Assembly (NCBI RefSeq): GCF_021352225.1
Contig: NZ_JAAUVI010000002.1
Coordinates: forward strand, 1 to 64,000
DNA: 64,000 nucleotides
Origin: Methylobacterium sp. C25
GTDB taxonomy: Bacteria > Pseudomonadota > Alphaproteobacteria > Rhizobiales > Beijerinckiaceae
Direction of reading: 5' to 3'
Shown: positions 9,480 through 19,288 of the stretch, piece by piece
Layout of the letters: every line of letters starts with the position of its first letter
Numbering within the stretch: position 1 is the first letter of the stretch
The notes under the pieces: generated by a model
What the model was told of the DNA's origin: nothing
The model's input: only the letters and a program-made list of their open reading frames with translations
Databases searched by the model: none
Made by a program: the position numbers and the translations under genes

Positions 9480-11042
9480 TCAGGCGACCTTGCGGATGAC
9501 GGGAGGCGTCCAGGACCCATCCAGGATGGCCTCTTTGCCCCAGTAGGCGCGGATGTAGAGTGAGAAGCGTCCGTCAGGCGACGGGAGCCAGTTCGCCTCC
9601 ATGTCGCTGCCTGGAGATTTGGCACCCGCATAGAGCGTCAACGCGCCGTCGGCGTTACGCTTGAGAGTCTTGTTCTTCGTGCCGAGTGAATAACGCTTGA
9701 GATCATTCGCGTGAAAAAGATGCTTATCGTTGTACAGCGTCAGTGACCAGAAGCCGTTGACTGGCGGCTCCTGTCCCGCCGCGAAGGTCACTTCGCAAGT
9801 GTTTTTACCCAAGAGTTCTCTGCCTGCGTCATCGAAATCTGTATAAAAATACTGCGTTTCGTTCGGGCGGTTGTCGAACATGTTCGACTTCGAGGTACCG
9901 GTCCGATTAAAATAGTCGATGCCCCATTGCGCATTGTTAGTCGAACGATTCCAGCCATTGCCCGCCGGTCGGCCGTTGTGTTTCCATTCGAAGAATTTGT
10001 GAATGACGGTCTTGTCGGTTTCTACAGCCGTCTCGACGAGGACCTTCTTCAATTCAGTATCTTTAGATGCGGCATCAAGCATCTGGCGAAACTGAGCATA
10101 CATCGCTTCTTCGCCCGGCAGTGGATCGACGATGCGTATTGCCTCATCGAATTCGTCGAAGAACTTTTCGGGGATCACCCACTTCGTTTCTTCACCGCTC
10201 GATTTCGGGCCGGGAATATCTGGGACCTTGCCCCATTCGATCGTCTTCATCGTCCCAGTGAAATCCTTCAGCGGGTAGACGACGATCTGGTTCAGCGCCG
10301 GCTGGATCGCCTTGCGATCCTCGGGGGTGTCGTCTTGGAACACCCGTGGGATCGCATTGGCCAGGGAGGTGGAGCAACGGACGACTTCTGTAATGCCGGC
10401 GGCCTTGTCCCCGCTCCATCTCGGACCGACCAGCAGATAGAACCCAGGTTTTGTCCCGTAAGGCTTACCGATCTTGCCGAACTGGTCGGTCCGGGCGTCA
10501 TACAGGGCATAGACCCAGAAGCGGCTGCCGAATTCCGGCACCTGCACCACGACCGGTTCCTCGTCCAATTCGAAGAACCCGAGCCCATAGACCACGTCCT
10601 GGTTTGGGCAGGTCACGAAGGTTTCCGACGGCTCGATGTAATCGGCAAGCATGGCGATCTGGCCACGCGGTGCGGCGGGAAGGACGCCGTTGAGATGACC
10701 GGGGAATGGGGCACGCGTGATTGCGGCCTTGCGGTTCATCATGTTGACGATCGGCCAGCCCCAGACATAGGCCATCTGCGCGATGGTTCGCGCATAGTCC
10801 GGGTGCATGACGATGCCGGAAGCCGGCTGCGTGAGCCCGGATGCGGGAGCAGCAGAGCTATTTTCCGTGGGCGCTGCGTTGGCTGTGACCGCAGTGGCAG
10901 ACACCGCAATCGCGGCGGGCGCTCCCGCCCGCGCGCCTGCTGCCGCGAGCGAAGCCACGCCGAGACCACCTTTCATAGCGTCGCGTCGGCTGATCTTGAG
11001 ATCGGTATCCGGAGAAGAAACCATCGCGTGCTCCTCTTCCAA
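9480..11042 (-). CDS. DUF1254/DUF1214 protein with Tat signal
   Basis: The product has 520 residues. It begins with a twin-arginine type signal ([20 protein letters not shown]) and then an alanine-rich linker, indicating export in folded form. The DUF1254 domain follows ([32 protein letters not shown]) with a C-terminal DUF1214 domain ([32 protein letters not shown]). Function is not established for the family. It is the last of three DUF1254-type genes in a row and lies 20 bases before moxR. A cofactor is possible given Tat export but no binding site is recognisable. Confidence 0.88.
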   Translation of the reverse strand: MEEEHAMVSSPDTDLKISRRDAMKGGLGVASLAAAGARAGAPAAIAVSATAVTANAAPTENSSAAPASGLTQPASGIVMHPDYARTIAQMAYVWGWPIVNMMNRKAAITRAPFPGHLNGVLPAAPRGQIAMLADYIEPSETFVTCPNQDVVYGLGFFELDEEPVVVQVPEFGSRFWVYALYDARTDQFGKIGKPYGTKPGFYLLVGPRWSGDKAAGITEVVRCSTSLANAIPRVFQDDTPEDRKAIQPALNQIVVYPLKDFTGTMKTIEWGKVPDIPGPKSSGEETKWVIPEKFFDEFDEAIRIVDPLPGEEAMYAQFRQMLDAASKDTELKKVLVETAVETDKTVIHKFFEWKHNGRPAGNGWNRSTNNAQWGIDYFNRTGTSKSNMFDNRPNETQYFYTDFDDAGRELLGKNTCEVTFAAGQEPPVNGFWSLTLYNDKHLFHANDLKRYSLGTKNKTLKRNADGALTLYAGAKSPGSDMEANWLPSPDGRFSLYIRAYWGKEAILDGSWTPPVIRKVA

Positions 11043-11090
11043 TCCAAAAGTCGGGGCTGTGTTGATTAGGTTCGGGCGTCTCTTCGGACC

Positions 11091-12563
11091 TCAATCGACT
11101 TTCACGACGTCATCTGGCTTCCAGGTCTGATCGAAGAATTCGACCCCGGTACCGTAGAGGCGCAACGCGACCAGGAAATTCCGACCGCCGACAGTCTGAA
11201 TGAAATTCGAGTCTGGCGCTGCGGCCGGCCTGTTCGGACCGAACCAGAGATCGACGGAACCGTCGCTGTTGGTGGCGACCTTGTTGAATCCGTTGATCGA
11301 CGGCAGCAGCTGCGGCGCTTCCACCATCGTCCCGTCGGTGATGTTGTAGGCAGTGACGGCCCAGAACAGAGCGGCCGGCGGGTTAGGCGGCAGGTGCAGC
11401 TTGTAGCTGTTCGAGCCGTTGAGGAACTCGCCCTTGGCATCTCTGAAGGTGAACGGATACTTGGACCCGGCCCCGAGCGTGCGCATCACCATGGCCGAAG
11501 CCGAGGAGAAGGCGATCTGGAAGTAGCTCGCCCGCTGGTTCACGTCGAGGTAGCTGTCCTGCATCCATTCGGACGTGCCGGCGGCCCAAGTGTTCTGGTA
11601 TTGCCGATCCCTGTAATAGAGTTGCCGGTCGTCGGGCCTGCCGAGTTGCCGGAGGGCGAGGATCATCTTGGGCGCCGTCTCCACGGCCTTGTTCAACAGC
11701 TCTTTCTGCTTCGCGGTCGGATTGAAGGGCTGCCCCTTGATGATGCCGATCGAAGCCAGCACGCCGCGCAGTTCTGGATCAGTCGCCGAGACCGGCTCGT
11801 AGTCGATGAACGCCTTGAGCTTGGTCCAGAATGAGTTGTCGACCGGGTACATCATATTGATGCGCTTGCCGCTGGCGTTCGGAAACTCCATCGGCTTGAC
11901 GTCCTTCTCGGGCGTCCAGAGCGGATAGACGCGCGTATGCTCCGCGAGCGCGACCGCCGGCTTCGGGTCGGGGCCGTTTTCACCCTTCGCCATGATCGTG
12001 CGGAAGAACAGGAAGACGTTGTAGGTCTTCGATTTGAAAGCGAAGTAACCTTGCGGGATCTTGCCATCGTAGTCCGGCGGCAAGAGCAGATAGAGACCGC
12101 CGCGCGCCCGGTCCGGCCCGATCAGCCCGACATCGGTGATCGTGCGCTGGAAGAAGTCGGTGAACATGCCGATGACACTGTGGGGTGCGGCAACGACCAG
12201 CGGTCCCGTTTCCTTCAAATCGAGATAGCTCATCGAATAGATGACGTCGGCATTGGGCGTCGGCACCCAGGTCCGCGAATCCATTCGATCCTTCCAGATC
12301 GGCAGGATGTTGTAGCCTTTGCCGAATATGGCCTCTGAGCCGTCACGTATGCCGATCGTGTTCAGCGCGGGCAGCATGGTCATGTAGGCGTGAATGGCGC
12401 GCTGATAGTAAAGTTCGTCGCGGAGCGCCTCGGCCTCGTTTGTCGGCAGCCAGTTTCCGTTGTTGATTTGCTTGACGAGCGGCGGCGCCTCCTGCGCCGT
12501 CACTGGCGGAGATGACATCAGCAAAATCGAGACTATAGCTGCGAATAGAGACTTTGCCGTCAT
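11091..12563 (-). CDS. DUF1254/DUF1214 protein, Sec-exported
   Basis: The 490-residue product begins MTAKSLFAAIVSILLMSSPP, an ordinary Sec-type signal ending near VTAQEAPP. DUF1254 features are present (RAIHAYMTMLPALNTIG, PTPNADVIYSMSYLDL) and the DUF1214 end reads LFWAVTAYNITDGTMV and VDLWFGPNRP. Start 12563 is chosen because GGGAG stands 6 bases upstream; another ATG 18 bases earlier lacks this. It is a diverged paralogue of the two neighbours. The role is unknown; the family is periplasmic and often clustered with sulfatase or MoxR genes. Confidence 0.88.
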   Translation of the reverse strand: MTAKSLFAAIVSILLMSSPPVTAQEAPPLVKQINNGNWLPTNEAEALRDELYYQRAIHAYMTMLPALNTIGIRDGSEAIFGKGYNILPIWKDRMDSRTWVPTPNADVIYSMSYLDLKETGPLVVAAPHSVIGMFTDFFQRTITDVGLIGPDRARGGLYLLLPPDYDGKIPQGYFAFKSKTYNVFLFFRTIMAKGENGPDPKPAVALAEHTRVYPLWTPEKDVKPMEFPNASGKRINMMYPVDNSFWTKLKAFIDYEPVSATDPELRGVLASIGIIKGQPFNPTAKQKELLNKAVETAPKMILALRQLGRPDDRQLYYRDRQYQNTWAAGTSEWMQDSYLDVNQRASYFQIAFSSASAMVMRTLGAGSKYPFTFRDAKGEFLNGSNSYKLHLPPNPPAALFWAVTAYNITDGTMVEAPQLLPSINGFNKVATNSDGSVDLWFGPNRPAAAPDSNFIQTVGGRNFLVALRLYGTGVEFFDQTWKPDDVVKVD

Positions 12564-12696
12564 AATCGACTCCCGATTCAATCATTCAAATTGTCTTGGT
12601 TGATTTTCAGCTCCATTTTGTCCGTACTGGAAAGTTACCAATTTTGACATCGTCAGTGTCATCGTCCCTTTTGGAATACTGGCGGTCAGATCGCAC

Positions 12697-13722
12697 TCAA
12701 TCTTTGCTCACCGGTTGCGGCTGAGGAAATTTCCAGGTTCCGTTCAGAACATCTTCGCGCGGTCGATAGAGGCGGACCGTGTAGTTCCAGCCGGGATCGA
12801 TGGGCAGGCAGTTCGGGATCTTGCCGTCGCAGCCGCCGAACTGCACATCGACCGCACCGTCCGCCGCCTTTGTCGCGGTGAGGTTGTTGATCGAATAGGC
12901 GTTGGACGGGTTCTCTTGGAAGAACCCCTTGGCGTTGTAGCGGCTGATCGACCAGAACCCGTTGACGGGCACGTCCGCAGGGACGTGGAGCATGTAGACG
13001 GTCTTGCCGTCGTTCTCCTTAGGCGTGACGCTGAGATAGGTCGCTTCTTTATCCGGATTGCCGCCCCAGCCCGCTGCCGCGCCGATCAGGAACCGGATCG
13101 GATCGACATCCGCTCGCGATCCGAAGGCGTGCGTGAAATTCGGCAGGGTCGAGGCGAGGACCAGGAGCGCCTCCCGGACCTTCTTGTGGCTCTCGGCATC
13201 CCAAACCGTCGGCTCGAACCTGCCGGGGCCTCCGGGCTGCTGGATCTTGATGCTGTCCTGCAGCCGGTGGACCTCGTCGAGATCGCCCGGCTTCTCGGGG
13301 TCGGCCAGGGTGCGCACGATCGCCGCCATGTAACGCGTGCCGATCTTATCCTTGTCGAGGGTGTTGCGTCCCATGCCGTAGACAACCTGATGCGTGTACT
13401 GGTCCTGATCGACTATTTGCAGAGACATGAATCGCTTGCCCGTATCGGGAAGCGTGATCGTCACCGACCCGGCATCGAGATCGAACACGCCGAACGAATA
13501 GAGCGTGTCGCGGTTCATGCGGATGACGATCTGCTTGTCGATCGGCGTCGGCTCTCGATTGTGGGCGAACTTTCCAAATCCGCCGTCATGGGCCGTCTTT
13601 GCAAAATAGATATCTGTCTCCGCACGTGAAAAATTATCGGGCGTGACTTTGTTTGTAGTCTGCGCAAGTGCCGAAGGCATGATCGCCGCTATGGCAATAA
13701 CCGCCATCACCGGAGTTTTCAT
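12697..13722 (-). CDS. Short DUF1254/DUF1214 protein, exported
   Basis: The product has 341 residues and a cleavable signal (TPVMAVIAIAAIMPSALA). It keeps the core of the family (RMNRDTLYSFGVFDLDAG) and the DUF1214 end (VNGFWSISRYNAKGFF, VDVQFGGCDG, WNYTVRLYRPREDVLNGTW) but is about 150 residues shorter than its two neighbours, mainly in the DUF1254 part. The ATG at 13722 has GGAGGTG 7 bases upstream, which settles the start. The function is unknown; a third exported copy beside the others suggests a hetero-assembly or related substrates. Confidence 0.87.
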   Translation of the reverse strand: MKTPVMAVIAIAAIMPSALAQTTNKVTPDNFSRAETDIYFAKTAHDGGFGKFAHNREPTPIDKQIVIRMNRDTLYSFGVFDLDAGSVTITLPDTGKRFMSLQIVDQDQYTHQVVYGMGRNTLDKDKIGTRYMAAIVRTLADPEKPGDLDEVHRLQDSIKIQQPGGPGRFEPTVWDAESHKKVREALLVLASTLPNFTHAFGSRADVDPIRFLIGAAAGWGGNPDKEATYLSVTPKENDGKTVYMLHVPADVPVNGFWSISRYNAKGFFQENPSNAYSINNLTATKAADGAVDVQFGGCDGKIPNCLPIDPGWNYTVRLYRPREDVLNGTWKFPQPQPVSKD

Positions 13723-13748
13723 TGTGTTCACCTCCAGCAAGGAAACCT

Positions 13749-14864
13749 TCAGAACGGGTTGATGTAGTTGAGGATCGCCGTCTGTCGCAGCACCACTTGC
13801 CGGATGACATGGGCTGCCCTGACGTGGTCGGTGTAGATCGCTGCGAGACCCGTGCTGCCGGCAGGCAAGCGCCGGGCGATGCTCTGGTCGTCGAGCCTGA
13901 TCCTGACGACAAACGGGGCCGCCTGGACTTCGCTCGGCGCGACGGCGAGGCCGCCCGGCTGCGCCTGGCCGGTCGCAATGGCCTGGATCACGGTTTCGAC
14001 GCGGCCGGTGAAGATCTCGCCGGGCGCCCCCTTGAAGGTCACCTCGGCGAGCTGGCCTGGCTCGATGTAGCGGGCATAGATCTGGGCGATCTCGACGCCG
14101 ATGATGGTCTCGCCGGTATCGATGAAGGCCATGGCCGGGGCCTGCGTCGTCACCCGCGCGCCGGCGCGCAGGGCGAGGTTGGTGACGTAGCCCTCAGTAG
14201 GCGCTCGCACGGTGGTCTGATCGAGTTCCCATTGCGCGTTGCCGAGCTGGGCCTTGGTGCGCACGACATCCGTGTTCACGCCCTCGACCTGCGATGCCAA
14301 AGCAAGGCGCGCACTGGTCTCCTGCGCCTTAGCCGCGTTGAGCTGCGCGTTCAGGGTGTCGACTTGCCGCTGCTCGTCCTGGACGCGGAACTCGCTGGTG
14401 GCGCTGCTCTTGGCGAGCCGGACCATGTCGTCCCGTCTCTGTTCGGCGAAGCCGAGTTGCGCCTGCACGGCCTTCAGATTGGCGCTCGCCGCGTCGAGGC
14501 TGGACTTGAGCTGCTCGGCCTTCTGCTCGGCCGCGACCACCTGTGCCTGCAGGTCCTTGACCGAGTATGCGAACGGCGCCGGATCGATGCGGAACAACAC
14601 GTCGCCCGCCTTGAGCGGCAGGTTCGCCTGCACTGGAACGGCGACGACCTGGCCCGAGACGTTGGGCACGATCTGCACCGAGTTGCGGATTACGGCGACC
14701 GGGCCAGATGGCGCGCCCCAGCCCATCGGGATGAACAGGCCGACCAGCAGCAACACGAGTACTAGGACCGGCGAGATCTTCCAGAACAGGTTGAGCCGCA
14801 CGAAGCCGAGCCAGACGAACAGCGCGAGGAGTGCGATATAGGCGTTGAGCAGGACGACGATCAT
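13749..14864 (-). CDS. HlyD-type membrane-fusion protein, YiaV-like
   Basis: The 371-residue protein has two N-terminal membrane helices (VVLLNAYIALLALFVWLGF and VLVLVLLLVGLFIP), a biotinyl-lipoyl half (VPNVSGQVVAVPVQ), a long alanine/glutamine-rich coiled coil (residues about 100-200) and the second lipoyl half (TVRAPTEGYVTNLALRAG). This is the membrane-fusion layout of HlyD/EmrA proteins. Its ATG overlaps the stop of the preceding DUF3302 gene (ATGA), the same pairing as yiaW-yiaV of Escherichia coli. No inner-membrane pump or outer-membrane channel gene is adjacent, so the transported substrate is unknown. Confidence 0.88.
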   Translation of the reverse strand: MIVVLLNAYIALLALFVWLGFVRLNLFWKISPVLVLVLLLVGLFIPMGWGAPSGPVAVIRNSVQIVPNVSGQVVAVPVQANLPLKAGDVLFRIDPAPFAYSVKDLQAQVVAAEQKAEQLKSSLDAASANLKAVQAQLGFAEQRRDDMVRLAKSSATSEFRVQDEQRQVDTLNAQLNAAKAQETSARLALASQVEGVNTDVVRTKAQLGNAQWELDQTTVRAPTEGYVTNLALRAGARVTTQAPAMAFIDTGETIIGVEIAQIYARYIEPGQLAEVTFKGAPGEIFTGRVETVIQAIATGQAQPGGLAVAPSEVQAAPFVVRIRLDDQSIARRLPAGSTGLAAIYTDHVRAAHVIRQVVLRQTAILNYINPF

Positions 14865-15100
14865 GCCCGCGCCCCCGCCTTGGCCGGCACGTCGACATAG
14901 GCCCAGATCAGCACCAGCGGCCAGAACACGAAGCCGAAGATCAGGGTCGCCCAGCTCCCGACCGCGACGGCCTCGGCCCAGGGGTGCCCACGCTTCTTTG
15001 CGATCCGCCCCGGGATCATGCCGAGCGCGACGAAGACCGCGACCAGCGTCACGATCAGGACGACGAGAACGATCCAGGCGAAGACGTCGATGAAGGACAT
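14861..15100 (-). CDS. DUF3302 inner-membrane protein, YiaW-like
   Basis: This small protein of 79 residues has two membrane helices (VFAWIVLVVLIVTLVAVFVAL and ATLIFGFVFWPLVLIWAY) separated by GRIAKKRGHPWAEA, a loop characteristic of DUF3302. GAAGG stands 9 bases before the ATG at 15100; the in-frame ATG at 15109 is too close to it. The gene overlaps and is co-expressed with the membrane-fusion protein, its known partner family. The biochemical role is undefined. Confidence 0.85.
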   Translation of the reverse strand: MSFIDVFAWIVLVVLIVTLVAVFVALGMIPGRIAKKRGHPWAEAVAVGSWATLIFGFVFWPLVLIWAYVDVPAKAGARA

Positions 15101-15209
15101 GTTCGTCATCCTTCGTGCAGGTCGAGACCTTATGTCGGTCGCACGGTTCCATGCGGCGGCGGCAACGGCTTTGAAGCCTCGCGGCGTTCAAAGCCGCAGC
15201 TTGAGACCA

Positions 15210-15443
15210 TCACCAGCGTCGGACGACCGCGCGGCGGCGAACCACTACGCGTGGCCCGACCACGCCGCGGCGCACGACAACGCCGCGCCGCACGACGGGG
15301 CCGCGTCGGACTCCCACAGCGCCGTTGGGGCCGACGCAGCCGGCTCGAAAGACGCCTGCCGCGCAGACCACGGCATTCGCCTCGGTTGGCGTGAAGGCGA
15401 GAACCCCGAAGACCAGCGCAAATGCGGATAAGGTGCGCTTCAT
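15210..15443 (-). CDS. Small secreted valine/arginine-rich protein
   Basis: The 77-residue product has a clear signal peptide (RTLSAFALVFGVLAFTPTEANA), a short cysteine-containing piece (VVCAAGVFRAGCVG) and a basic tail built of VVRRGVV-like repeats. GGAGC precedes the ATG by about 7 bases. Similar small exported proteins with low-complexity tails are frequent in Hyphomicrobiales; none has an assigned function. It sits between the HAD phosphatase gene and the YiaW-like gene in the same direction. Confidence 0.7.
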   Translation of the reverse strand: MKRTLSAFALVFGVLAFTPTEANAVVCAAGVFRAGCVGPNGAVGVRRGPVVRRGVVVRRGVVGPRVVVRRRAVVRRW

Positions 15444-15465
15444 GTCGCTGCTCCTTGAAATGTTT

Positions 15466-16488
15466 TCACAACGCCCCCTTCGGCTCGAAAGCGAAAACGC
15501 GTTTCCAGTCGCGCTTCATGTCGACGACGGTCCAGCCGCGCAGACGGGCCTCTTCCAGGGCCTTGTCGAGCTTGCCGACATGTGAGGCACGGTCGTAGGC
15601 CCATTCCCTCTCGGCGTCGGTGTGATGGAGGAGTGCCGCCAGCCGGGGGGCACTGCCGGCGCCCGTCCATTCGAGCATCTGCTGGTCGCCGTCTGAATTG
15701 CCGAATGCCAGGATCGGCCGGCGTCCAATGAAGCGGTTGATGCCAACGGGTTTGCCTGGCCCGTCATCGACGAATTCGACTTTGGGCTGCTTCACCAGTT
15801 CGGGCTTGCCGTCGGCGAGTAGCCGGAAATTCACGAGCCCCGAAGAGCCGACCACCTGCTCCGGCGGGATGCCATAGGCGCGCTCGGCGAAGACGCGCAT
15901 GAACTCGACCCCTCCGCCTGAGACGATGAATGTCTTGAAGCCGTTCGCGCGCAGATAGGCGAGCAGTTCGAGTTGCGGCTGGTAGACCAGCCTGTCATAG
16001 GGCTGCCCGAACCGGGGATCGCGGGCGCTCTGCAGCCATTCGGCGACGGTTGCGGCAAAGGCGTCCGTCGTCATGCCGGCATGTGTGGCCGCGAGGAGAT
16101 CGAGAAGGCCCTTCTCGCCCGCCGCCGCGAGTGCTTCACGGTCCTCCTCGATCACGGCCATGAAGGGCTGCGTCTCGCGCCAGTCCGGATGCGAGGCGGC
16201 GAGCGTCTTGATCCGGTCGAAGACGAAAGCTTCCTGGAAATACATAGGCTGCTCGGCCCAGAGCGTGCCGTCATTGTCGAAGACGGCAATGCGTTGAGCC
16301 GGCGCCACGAAATCCGGTCCGCCTTCTTGGGTGACACGCGCGACGAAGTCGAGGATCGCAAGCTTCGGCGCAGAGTCGTTCCAGGAGGTAAGCGGATCGG
16401 ATTGCGCGAAGGCCTGCCGCCCGCTCACGAAGCCAAGAGCGCCAAGCATGCACAGCGTACGGCGCGAGGGTCCAGAATGTCCCGGCAT
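15466..16488 (-). CDS. HAD-superfamily hydrolase, exported, phosphoserine-phosphatase-like
   Basis: The 340-residue protein begins with a Tat-like leader (PSRRTLCMLGALGFVSGRQAFA). The HAD catalytic motif is VFDNDGTLW (DxD with the nucleophile Asp), motif II is FIVSGGG and motif IV is LAFGNSDGDQQML. The architecture resembles periplasmic HAD phosphatases annotated as haloacid dehalogenase-like. It lies 57 bases downstream of the arylsulfatase gene in the same direction, so it may act on phosphate esters met by the same pathway. The substrate cannot be read from sequence. Confidence 0.85.
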   Translation of the reverse strand: MPGHSGPSRRTLCMLGALGFVSGRQAFAQSDPLTSWNDSAPKLAILDFVARVTQEGGPDFVAPAQRIAVFDNDGTLWAEQPMYFQEAFVFDRIKTLAASHPDWRETQPFMAVIEEDREALAAAGEKGLLDLLAATHAGMTTDAFAATVAEWLQSARDPRFGQPYDRLVYQPQLELLAYLRANGFKTFIVSGGGVEFMRVFAERAYGIPPEQVVGSSGLVNFRLLADGKPELVKQPKVEFVDDGPGKPVGINRFIGRRPILAFGNSDGDQQMLEWTGAGSAPRLAALLHHTDAEREWAYDRASHVGKLDKALEEARLRGWTVVDMKRDWKRVFAFEPKGAL

Positions 16489-16545
16489 GAGCTCGACACG
16501 TCCGTTGGGATCCGGCCGGCGGGAGGACCGGCCGGATCGCGCCCG

Positions 16546-18207
16546 CTACTTCGCGACGGAATTCAAGTTCCGCTGCAACTGCTCGACCATCTGGTCGATG
16601 CTGAAGCTCGATGGGCGTTGGCTCGGCGGATAGTCCTTGAAGGTCTGCAGGAAGACGCCGACCTCCGCGAGCGCACCGTAGAGCAGCCCAACATTCGACA
16701 GCTGCCAGTCCCAGTACGTATTCGAGGTGATGTCTGCCCGTTCGTAGGGGTCCGCGCGCAGATCGAAGAGTTTCGGCACCCGCAATTTCGTGAAGGGCTC
16801 CGCCCAGATGATCATCGTCCCCTTCGCGCGCTGTTCCTCGAAGACCATCTTCCAGTTCTCGTGGCGCAGGGCCACGATGTCGCCGTCATCGTTGAAATAG
16901 ATGAATTGTTTTCTGGCGCCTCTTTCTTGCTGGCCCGTCAGGTAGGGAAGTTGATTGAAGCCGTCGAGATGGACCTTGAACGATTTGCTTCCGGCTTGGT
17001 GTCCCTTGAGTAGTTTATCTTTGATGTCGGATTCACCAGCCGCCGCCAAAAGGGTCGGCATCCAGTCGAGTCCGCTGATCATCTCGTTCGAAACCGAACC
17101 TGCCTGGATCTTGCTGGGCCATCGGATCAAGCACGGGACCCGGAAGGCGCCTTCCCAGTTGGTGTTCTTCTCGCTGCGGAACGGTGTCGTGCCGGCATCT
17201 GGCCAGCTGTTCTGGTGGGGGCCGTTGTCGGTCGTGTAGATCACGATGGTGTCGTCGGTGATCCCGAGATCGTCGACGGCCTTGAGGATCGTACCGATGA
17301 CGGCGTCGTGTTCGATCATGCCGTCGGCATATTCCGTGCGCGCCGTGAGCCCGGGCGGTCCACGGTGCGACTCGCGCACATGGGTGCGGAAATGCATCCG
17401 GGTCGAGTTGTACCAGCAGAAGAACGGCTTGTTGGCGCGCTTCTGACGCTGAATGAAGTCGATCGCCGCAGCGGAAGTCTCGTCGTCGATCGTTTCCATA
17501 CGCTTCTTTGTCAGCGGTCCAGAATCCTCGATCTTCCCGTCAGCCGATGACTTGATCACGCCGCGCGGGCCAAATTTCTTACGGTATTCGGGGTTCTGCG
17601 GGTAGGTCCGCGCCTCGGGCTCTTCTTCCGCGTTGAGGTGGTAGAGATTTCCGAAGAATTCGTCGAAGCCGTGGTTCGTCGGAAGGTATTCGTCTCGGTC
17701 ACCGAGGTGGTTCTTGCCGAACTGGCCCGTCGCGTAGCCGAGCGGCTTGAGAAGTTCCGCGATCGTCGCATCGCGCGCCTGAAGGCCGACTGTCGCGCCA
17801 GGGATGCCGACTTTCGCCAGACCCGTGCGCAAGGTGCATTGCCCGGTGATGAAGGTCGACCGCCCGGCCGTGCAGCTCTGCTCGGCGTAATAGTCGGTAA
17901 ACATCATGCCTTCCTTGGCGAGGCGATCGATGTTCGGGGTGCGGTAGCCCATCAGGCCGAAGGAATAGGCGCTGACATTGGTCTGGCCGATATCGTCACC
18001 GAAAATGACGAGGATGTTCGGTGGCTTGCCAGACGATGATGCTTTCGGAGCGGCCGGTTGTGGCTGCGTTTGCGCTTGGGGTTGCTGCGCCTGTGCGCTC
18101 GTCCCAATGGTCGCCGCCATCGCGGTGCCTGCGAGAAGCAACTTTCGACGACTCAGCGCGCTGTTCGTCGCGTCCCCGTGTTTGACGCTGACCCGTTCAT
18201 CACTCAT
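16546..18207 (-). CDS. Arylsulfatase with Cys-type formylglycine site, Tat-exported
   Basis: The product has 553 residues. It starts with a twin-arginine leader (LSRRKLLLAGTAMAATIG), has the metal-binding pair Asp71-Asp72 in ILVIFGDDIGQTN and the sulfatase signature SCTAGRSTFITGQ, in which Cys112 is the residue converted to formylglycine. Further family blocks are FGKNHLGDRDEYLPTNHGFD and TTDNGPHQNSWPD. The ATG starts on the last base of the upstream stop. The formylglycine-generating enzyme is the adjacent upstream gene, so modification in the cytoplasm before folded export is likely. The organic sulfate substrate is unknown. Confidence 0.93.
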   Translation of the reverse strand: MSDERVSVKHGDATNSALSRRKLLLAGTAMAATIGTSAQAQQPQAQTQPQPAAPKASSSGKPPNILVIFGDDIGQTNVSAYSFGLMGYRTPNIDRLAKEGMMFTDYYAEQSCTAGRSTFITGQCTLRTGLAKVGIPGATVGLQARDATIAELLKPLGYATGQFGKNHLGDRDEYLPTNHGFDEFFGNLYHLNAEEEPEARTYPQNPEYRKKFGPRGVIKSSADGKIEDSGPLTKKRMETIDDETSAAAIDFIQRQKRANKPFFCWYNSTRMHFRTHVRESHRGPPGLTARTEYADGMIEHDAVIGTILKAVDDLGITDDTIVIYTTDNGPHQNSWPDAGTTPFRSEKNTNWEGAFRVPCLIRWPSKIQAGSVSNEMISGLDWMPTLLAAAGESDIKDKLLKGHQAGSKSFKVHLDGFNQLPYLTGQQERGARKQFIYFNDDGDIVALRHENWKMVFEEQRAKGTMIIWAEPFTKLRVPKLFDLRADPYERADITSNTYWDWQLSNVGLLYGALAEVGVFLQTFKDYPPSQRPSSFSIDQMVEQLQRNLNSVAK

Positions 18208-19184
18208 CACGTGGTCCTCCCTCTGCTGACGCATCGAAAGCCGACATGGCTGGTGGACGTGTCGACCGGCTCGGCATGGCGGGCAGCGGGCCGGTAGCGG
18301 CGGCAATAGCTCGGCGCGCAGAGATGCGAGCCGCCCTTGATCACCTTGCGCGGGATGCGGATCTGCGGCTGTCCGGGATCGAAGCTCGCCTCTTCGGGGG
18401 CTCCGCGCGGGTTCTTGGGAATGCAGCAGGCTTTGGCCGCTTCGCCCTCATGCCTTGGGGCGTACCAGTCGCTGGTCCATTCCCAGGTGTTGCCGATCAT
18501 GTCGGCGAGGCCGTAGCCGTTGGGCGGGAAGCTGCCGATCGGCGTCGTGCGCTTGTAGGCTCGTGGCGACAGGTTCTCGTGGGGGAAGGCGCCCACCCAG
18601 GTATTCGCCATCTGCCGGCCCTCCGGCATGAAGTCGTCACCCCAGGCGTATTCGGCATCCTCGAGGCCGCCGCGCGCGGCGAATTCCCATTCGGCCTCGG
18701 TGGGCAACTGCTTCCGGGCCCAGCGCGCATAGGCCTCCGCATCGCGGTAAGCGACATGCACGACCGGATGGTCGTCGAGCCCCTTGATCGTGCTGCCCGG
18801 CCCGTAGGGCTTGCGCCAGGTCGCTCCGAACCGGAAAGACCACCACTGCGAGAAGTCGCCGAGATCGACCGGATGGGTCGGCGGCGCGAAGACGAGTGAG
18901 CCTGCGCGCAGCATATGCGGCAAAGCTCCGGGGTAGTCCTTCGCGTCTGGCGCGACCTCGGCGAAAGTGACGTGTCCGGTCGCTTCGACGAAAGCCCGGA
19001 ACTGGCGATTGGTGACGGGCGCTCGGTCGATCCAGAATCCATCGATGCTGACGCGGTGCACCGGTGCCTCTTCCGGATAGTGCTGGTCCGATCCCATCCG
19101 GAACGTGCCACCGCGAATGAGGACCATGTCGGAATCGGGTTCGGCCGGCAGCACGGGCCGATCGAGGACAGGCGCAGTGACCAT
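18207..19184 (-). CDS. Formylglycine-generating enzyme (sulfatase maturase)
   Basis: The 325-residue protein shows the FGE-sulfatase fold: IRGGTFRMGSDQHYPEEAPV, RAPVTNRQFRAFV, LPTEAEWEFAARGG, MIGNTWEWTSDWY and VGFRC. The active-site pair is present as LCAPSYCRRYRPAARH, with Cys289 and Cys294 matching the copper-binding redox cysteines of characterised enzymes, so it should be a genuine maturase rather than one of the cysteine-less family members. GGAAGGA stands 7 bases before the ATG at 19184. It overlaps the sulfatase gene and has no signal peptide, consistent with cytoplasmic action. Confidence 0.93.
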   Translation of the reverse strand: MVTAPVLDRPVLPAEPDSDMVLIRGGTFRMGSDQHYPEEAPVHRVSIDGFWIDRAPVTNRQFRAFVEATGHVTFAEVAPDAKDYPGALPHMLRAGSLVFAPPTHPVDLGDFSQWWSFRFGATWRKPYGPGSTIKGLDDHPVVHVAYRDAEAYARWARKQLPTEAEWEFAARGGLEDAEYAWGDDFMPEGRQMANTWVGAFPHENLSPRAYKRTTPIGSFPPNGYGLADMIGNTWEWTSDWYAPRHEGEAAKACCIPKNPRGAPEEASFDPGQPQIRIPRKVIKGGSHLCAPSYCRRYRPAARHAEPVDTSTSHVGFRCVSRGRTT

Positions 19185-19288
19185 CCGTCGTTCCTTCCAA
19201 GACCCATGAGTTTGCCCGCCGACCCTGGTCGGATCGGTGACCTCGAGGCCGCACAACCGCTCGTGCGGTCTTCGCGGAATGCCTCAGC

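Noticed and set aside
9927..11069. Plus-strand open frame of 380 codons
   Set aside because: Antisense of the Tat-exported DUF1254 gene; no recognisable fold or ribosome site.
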